Positions 60,511 to 64,000 of a DNA stretch of 64,000 nt are shown here, one piece after another (position 1 is the first letter of the stretch; the number at the start of each line of letters is the position of its first letter). The stretch is from positions 1-64,000 of the forward strand of contig BTRK01000001.1 in NCBI GenBank assembly GCA_036245805.1. Direction: 5' to 3'. Below the pieces are notes generated by a model that was not told where the DNA came from, searched no databases, and worked only from the letters and a program-made list of their open reading frames with translations. This DNA is from Pristionchus mayeri. Taxonomy: Eukaryota; Nematoda; Chromadorea; Rhabditida; Neodiplogasteridae. The translations under genes and the position numbers were made by a program.

Positions 60511-62640
60511 ATAACGACTTCTCACCTCTCTACCCTCCCTGCTCTCTCAATTATCCCTTGTCTCTCTGTTCTCTGTCACTGCTCTCCCAATTCCTCCTGC
60601 TCTCACGCCTCTCTGCCCCCTCTGTGCTCTCCTCATTCCCCAATCACTCTGGCCGCCAAGACGAAGTCGCATTCTAATACTTTCAAACTCGATTGGCCAC
60701 ACCGATAATTTGCGTGGATGCGGCGCTCTGCCTTCCCCTCTCACCTGGCATTAAATGAGAGGGCAGGGCAGGGGTTGATGAGCTCACCACTTCCCTGCCT
60801 CACTCCGCTTCCTTTTCCTCGCATTTTGTATACACCAAATGGAAGAACATCCTTTTCTTGCTTTAGAGCTTAGTCGTTTTCACTGTTTTTTTTGTTCAAC
60901 TCCGCGAACAGTTTACGCTAAATCCCAAATTGCGGGCCACGAACAATGAGGTTCAGTGTTCCAGGCCTTCTTCCCATGCCCAATCCCTCTAACCTCCCGT
61001 GTAATCTAGCGATAGAATCGCGCTAATTGCCCAAGGATTTGCTGAACGCCTAAGCACAGTCAATTATCTACTATGAGTTCGTCCTCCGAGGCGAGAGAGT
61101 GTGGGAAAGTGAGAGAGCGAGAGTAACTCTCTTCAGTACCTTATCTCGGGGGGTCATCACCATGGTTGTTCGGCGAGACTTTAGTCGACTTGAGAGAGAC
61201 AGAGATAGAGAAAGACCAGGTGATTTTGAGAGTGTGCGCACGCGATTCTCGCAGTAGCCCTCTCAATTTGTACGACCTCTCCGAGGTCTCGGAGTGACTT
61301 TATCTTGATAGAGTTGTTCGTTATTGCGCCCTCTCGCTCTCTTCTCTTCATCTTTTCCGAGAATTGTATGGCGATTGACTGGAAAATTTTCTTCTGTACT
61401 ACTCCCATTCTTTTACGGTTAAAAATGGCGCTCCGCTTATAAATAATATCAGAACTATACATTATTTTCATATTTTTCCCGTGAATGGCGTGCCGATTGA
61501 GTGGACACTATATTTCTAAAGTTTTATTTTTTTGGGTCTACTGTTACTCGCTTCGAAATCATTGCGTTTCTTCCTGAATCGCAAATGAAGCAAGTCTGAA
61601 ACATAGTCTAATCGGAGGTAGGACCACTTCCTAAATCATGTGTTTATCTCTTCCGAGAATAATTTGAGCGTTCACGGAATTTCTGTTGTGAGAGCCGAAT
61701 TATGTTTTTTGCATTTTTCCCGAGTAGTATCGAGTAGTATCGAGTAGTATCGAGTAGTATCGAGTAGTAACGACAAAAACAGTACACCTGAAACATATCC
61801 CATCCTGAGACAGGAACCCGCCGCTGCAATGTTGTTTGTTTTTCCTTGTTCATTTCATGGGTTTCCTTTGCAAAATATTGTTTGGTCTATCCTCCTTCTA
61901 CTAGCATAGCCAATGTTACTCATCTTTTGTCTCGTTTCTTTGTTTTGTTATTGCACAATGGAACGGCTTAACGACTACCGGCTTCTGGATGCATTTGTGA
62001 GACTTCTAAAAGATCCCCAGTAATAATATATTTTTCACGAAAACTTTCCTCAATATTTCCTTCGTCTCGTTCTTTACCAGTGAGAACAGCGCATTTGCGT
62101 AGTAACTAACGTATTTGTAAATTTGCACACTAGTTCAGTGGCTAGCTCAGCCCCAAATTAGGCTTGCATTGCGGCTAAAACTTCTGAGGGCGCTTCATGA
62201 ATAGTGCACAAAATAGGAAGGAGAGACCCTCAAGTTATGAGTATGCAAGCACTTTAGAACGTCTCACTCGTGCCAAATTCATAGTTTTCAACCCTTTTCC
62301 TCTCCTCTGATTCATAAATCATCGCCACCCGTCACTCGACACTGTTTTTTGTTGACAATGACTCTCGAAACGCCTCGCGTATTGTAGCTAATTCCGTTCC
62401 TCCCTCCTCCCTCTGACTCTCTCACTTTCGTGCACTCTCTCGCACCCTCTATTTCTCTGGCCCTCTCACTCCCGCACACTCACTCGCCCTCTATAACCGG
62501 AGGAACAATCTCGTCCTCCAGCCCTTTCCAACCCTCTCCCCGTAACTCCGCCCTCGCGACTCGACAACTATTTCTTTTCCGCGTGCCCCTCGTCGTGTCA
62601 GATGGGCCCGAATGCTCTGGGCTGCCATTGAAGGAGATCA
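60511..62640. other. Gene-free stretch
   Basis: No splice-consistent coding is seen. It has CTCTCT-rich sequence and about five copies of the 10-bp tandem repeat CGAGTAGTAT at 61719-61771. Confidence 0.45.
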
Positions 62641-62670
62641 GAGTTCAAGAGTCAAAGATCAAAGATCACC

Positions 62671-63435
62671 ATGATCTTACCGTTGCTTCTACTAGCCTCA
62701 ACTGCATTCGCTCAGGAGCTGTGCAACCAGGTAGGTCCACCACCCATATTCCCGCTTCTCTTTTCTTGCTAAATTTCATTGAACAACTTTCAAATTTCAA
62801 ATAGCTCTCATTCGTTTTGTTCCATCACCAAGAGAGGCGTGAGAGAGCGAAGAAAATAGTTCCTTGCGCCTTATATGGTTCAATTTTCACGATATTTACA
62901 ACCTTCTCTTCTACTTTTTCTGTTCAGAACAGCCCGTCACTGTCAATCAGTAGTCGAAAATTCCGTGCTCATTCCGAACCACCTGTCCCTACCTCTCTCC
63001 CCCTCTCCCTCTTTCATATGTTCCCTAATTCTGTCCATATCTCTCTCGATCTCCATAATGACGGCTAATAATGATGCTTTGATGGGCCCCAGATATGGGA
63101 CACGGCGATTGGGCTTCACCTGGTTCCTGGTTCCTGGTTCCGTCAGGGTTTCAACCTGGATCCCCGTGGGTTCTTGGTACTCTGGTCTCGGGATTATGCG
63201 CTAAGCGATGTCATGGGCGCAATTATCGCAGGTCATTTAGGGATTGCAAGATTAGATCTCGGCTAATAGTAGCTACTATTCTGGGAACGTAAAGATAATG
63301 CTCTGCATTCTAGACTTCTATATATCGTTAAAATTGCCTTTGTCTCCTCAAACCATTCTAGCAGGGACAGAGTATTGGAAAGGAAGAGGCGAAGGACCGA
63401 TTATCAAAATCGAATGCATTATCATATATTTCTGA
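62671..63435 (+). CDS. Secreted protein, unrecognised (exons at the window end)
   Basis: Exon 1 (62671-62730) begins MILPLLLLASTAFA, a clear signal peptide, followed by QELCNQ and a GTAGGT donor. Exon 2 (63093-63231) continues in phase with IWDTAIGLHLVPGSW, FRQGFNLDPRGFLVLWSR and DYALSDVMGAIIA. A possible exon 3 (63365-63435) adds TEYWKGRGEGPIIKIE and a stop, but its end may be wrong. The exon 2 acceptor (CCCCAG) and donor (GTCATT) are weak. The text around exon 1 contains the GATCAAAGATCA motif seen in many introns here. The function is unknown; the product should enter the secretory pathway. Confidence 0.5.
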
Positions 63436-64000
63436 ACATTTCGGCAGAGATCAAAGATCAATCCTGGTCGGTAGATCAAAGCACAGCTTCTCAGGCTGAC
63501 TCAGTCGTCCCCTGCCCCCAGGCTCCGTACAGTCAAAATAGAGATGGGAAGCGCGTCTTTTCTCCCCCGATATCAGCCAACAAACAGTCACGGAAAAAAG
63601 AGGCGCGCCGTTTCGGCGAAGTTTCGGCGTTTCGGCGGATGACGCAAATTTCGAATCCTTTCTCGCTCTTTCTAACCGATGAGTGTGCATCCTTAATTAG
63701 GAGAGACCATTCCGGCTTGGCAACACTAGTTGGAACAGTCCGAAAAGTCCGATGAGTTAGCACAATTTGCCTACGATAGGTGAAGCGGGGTTTCGGGTTC
63801 TGTTTGTTTACCTGCTTCATCATTTCCGGAACGTTTTGAATTACCTTATTTCCGGTGTCACGTGTGAATTACCCATATTGCCCCGGGGGAACAATGGGTC
63901 GGCTAAAAAGGGATTGGAACGGGATGATCGGAACGGCTCTTTTTCCCTCCGCGCCCTTTGATTGGAACTCTAAGCCACATTAGGATTGGGCAAGCAGATA
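63436..64000. other. No supported feature
   Basis: Open frames on both strands are unconvincing and have no recognisable motif. Further exons of the secreted-protein gene could lie here or beyond the window. Confidence 0.4.

Overview
This window is nuclear DNA of an invertebrate, most probably a free-living rhabditine nematode. Evidence for this: many very short exons with TTTCAG-type acceptors; acceptor-like sites just before start codons, as expected for spliced-leader trans-splicing; a worm-style tau-tubulin-kinase-like gene; a GLO-1-type Rab32; and introns full of TACGGTA/TACAGTA-type words. The small exons and hairpin repeats suggest a diplogastrid such as Pristionchus, but that is inference. 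Most long open frames here are spurious. The genes below were built exon by exon from splice sites and phase, and every internal junction keeps frame.

Layout. 1-12.3 kb is repeat-rich DNA with a tRNA-Leu(AAG), a 1.07 kb fold-back element and several hairpin elements. 12.4-38.2 kb is a Rab32/38-family GTPase gene (glo-1-like, + strand, 8 exons, 227 aa) with a 23.3 kb third intron. That intron contains a complete-looking nested gene on the minus strand (24 exons found, 770 aa, polytopic membrane protein), a 1.13 kb GTCT tandem array, a U6-like RNA with an altered catalytic box, a second fold-back element and many hairpin elements. 38.9-44.7 kb is a CK1/TTBK-superfamily kinase (+ strand, 21 exons, 567 aa) with a Lys/Glu-rich tail made of repeated exons. 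47.08-48.32 kb is a mariner transposon with an intact D,D34D transposase and near-perfect terminal repeats. 48.75 kb starts a small secreted-protein gene.

49.4-59.2 kb is the most striking region. It holds 64 tandem copies of a 142-bp unit, and each unit is a 66-nt phase-1/phase-1 exon plus a 76-nt intron on the minus strand. The array joins in frame to three unique C-terminal exons, so it reads as a gene encoding a long protein of 22-residue repeats. Ten units carry a one-base deletion that would break the frame if included. The array runs into a 500-N gap, and a further coding-like segment on the same strand lies beyond it. 62.6-63.4 kb has exons of another secreted protein.

A theme runs through the window: local tandem duplication of exons together with their splice sites. 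It appears as the 64-unit array, the kinase tail exons, three copies around Rab exon 3, and duplicated splice sites at Rab exons 5 and 6. Non-GT donors (two GC, one apparent GA) also occur.
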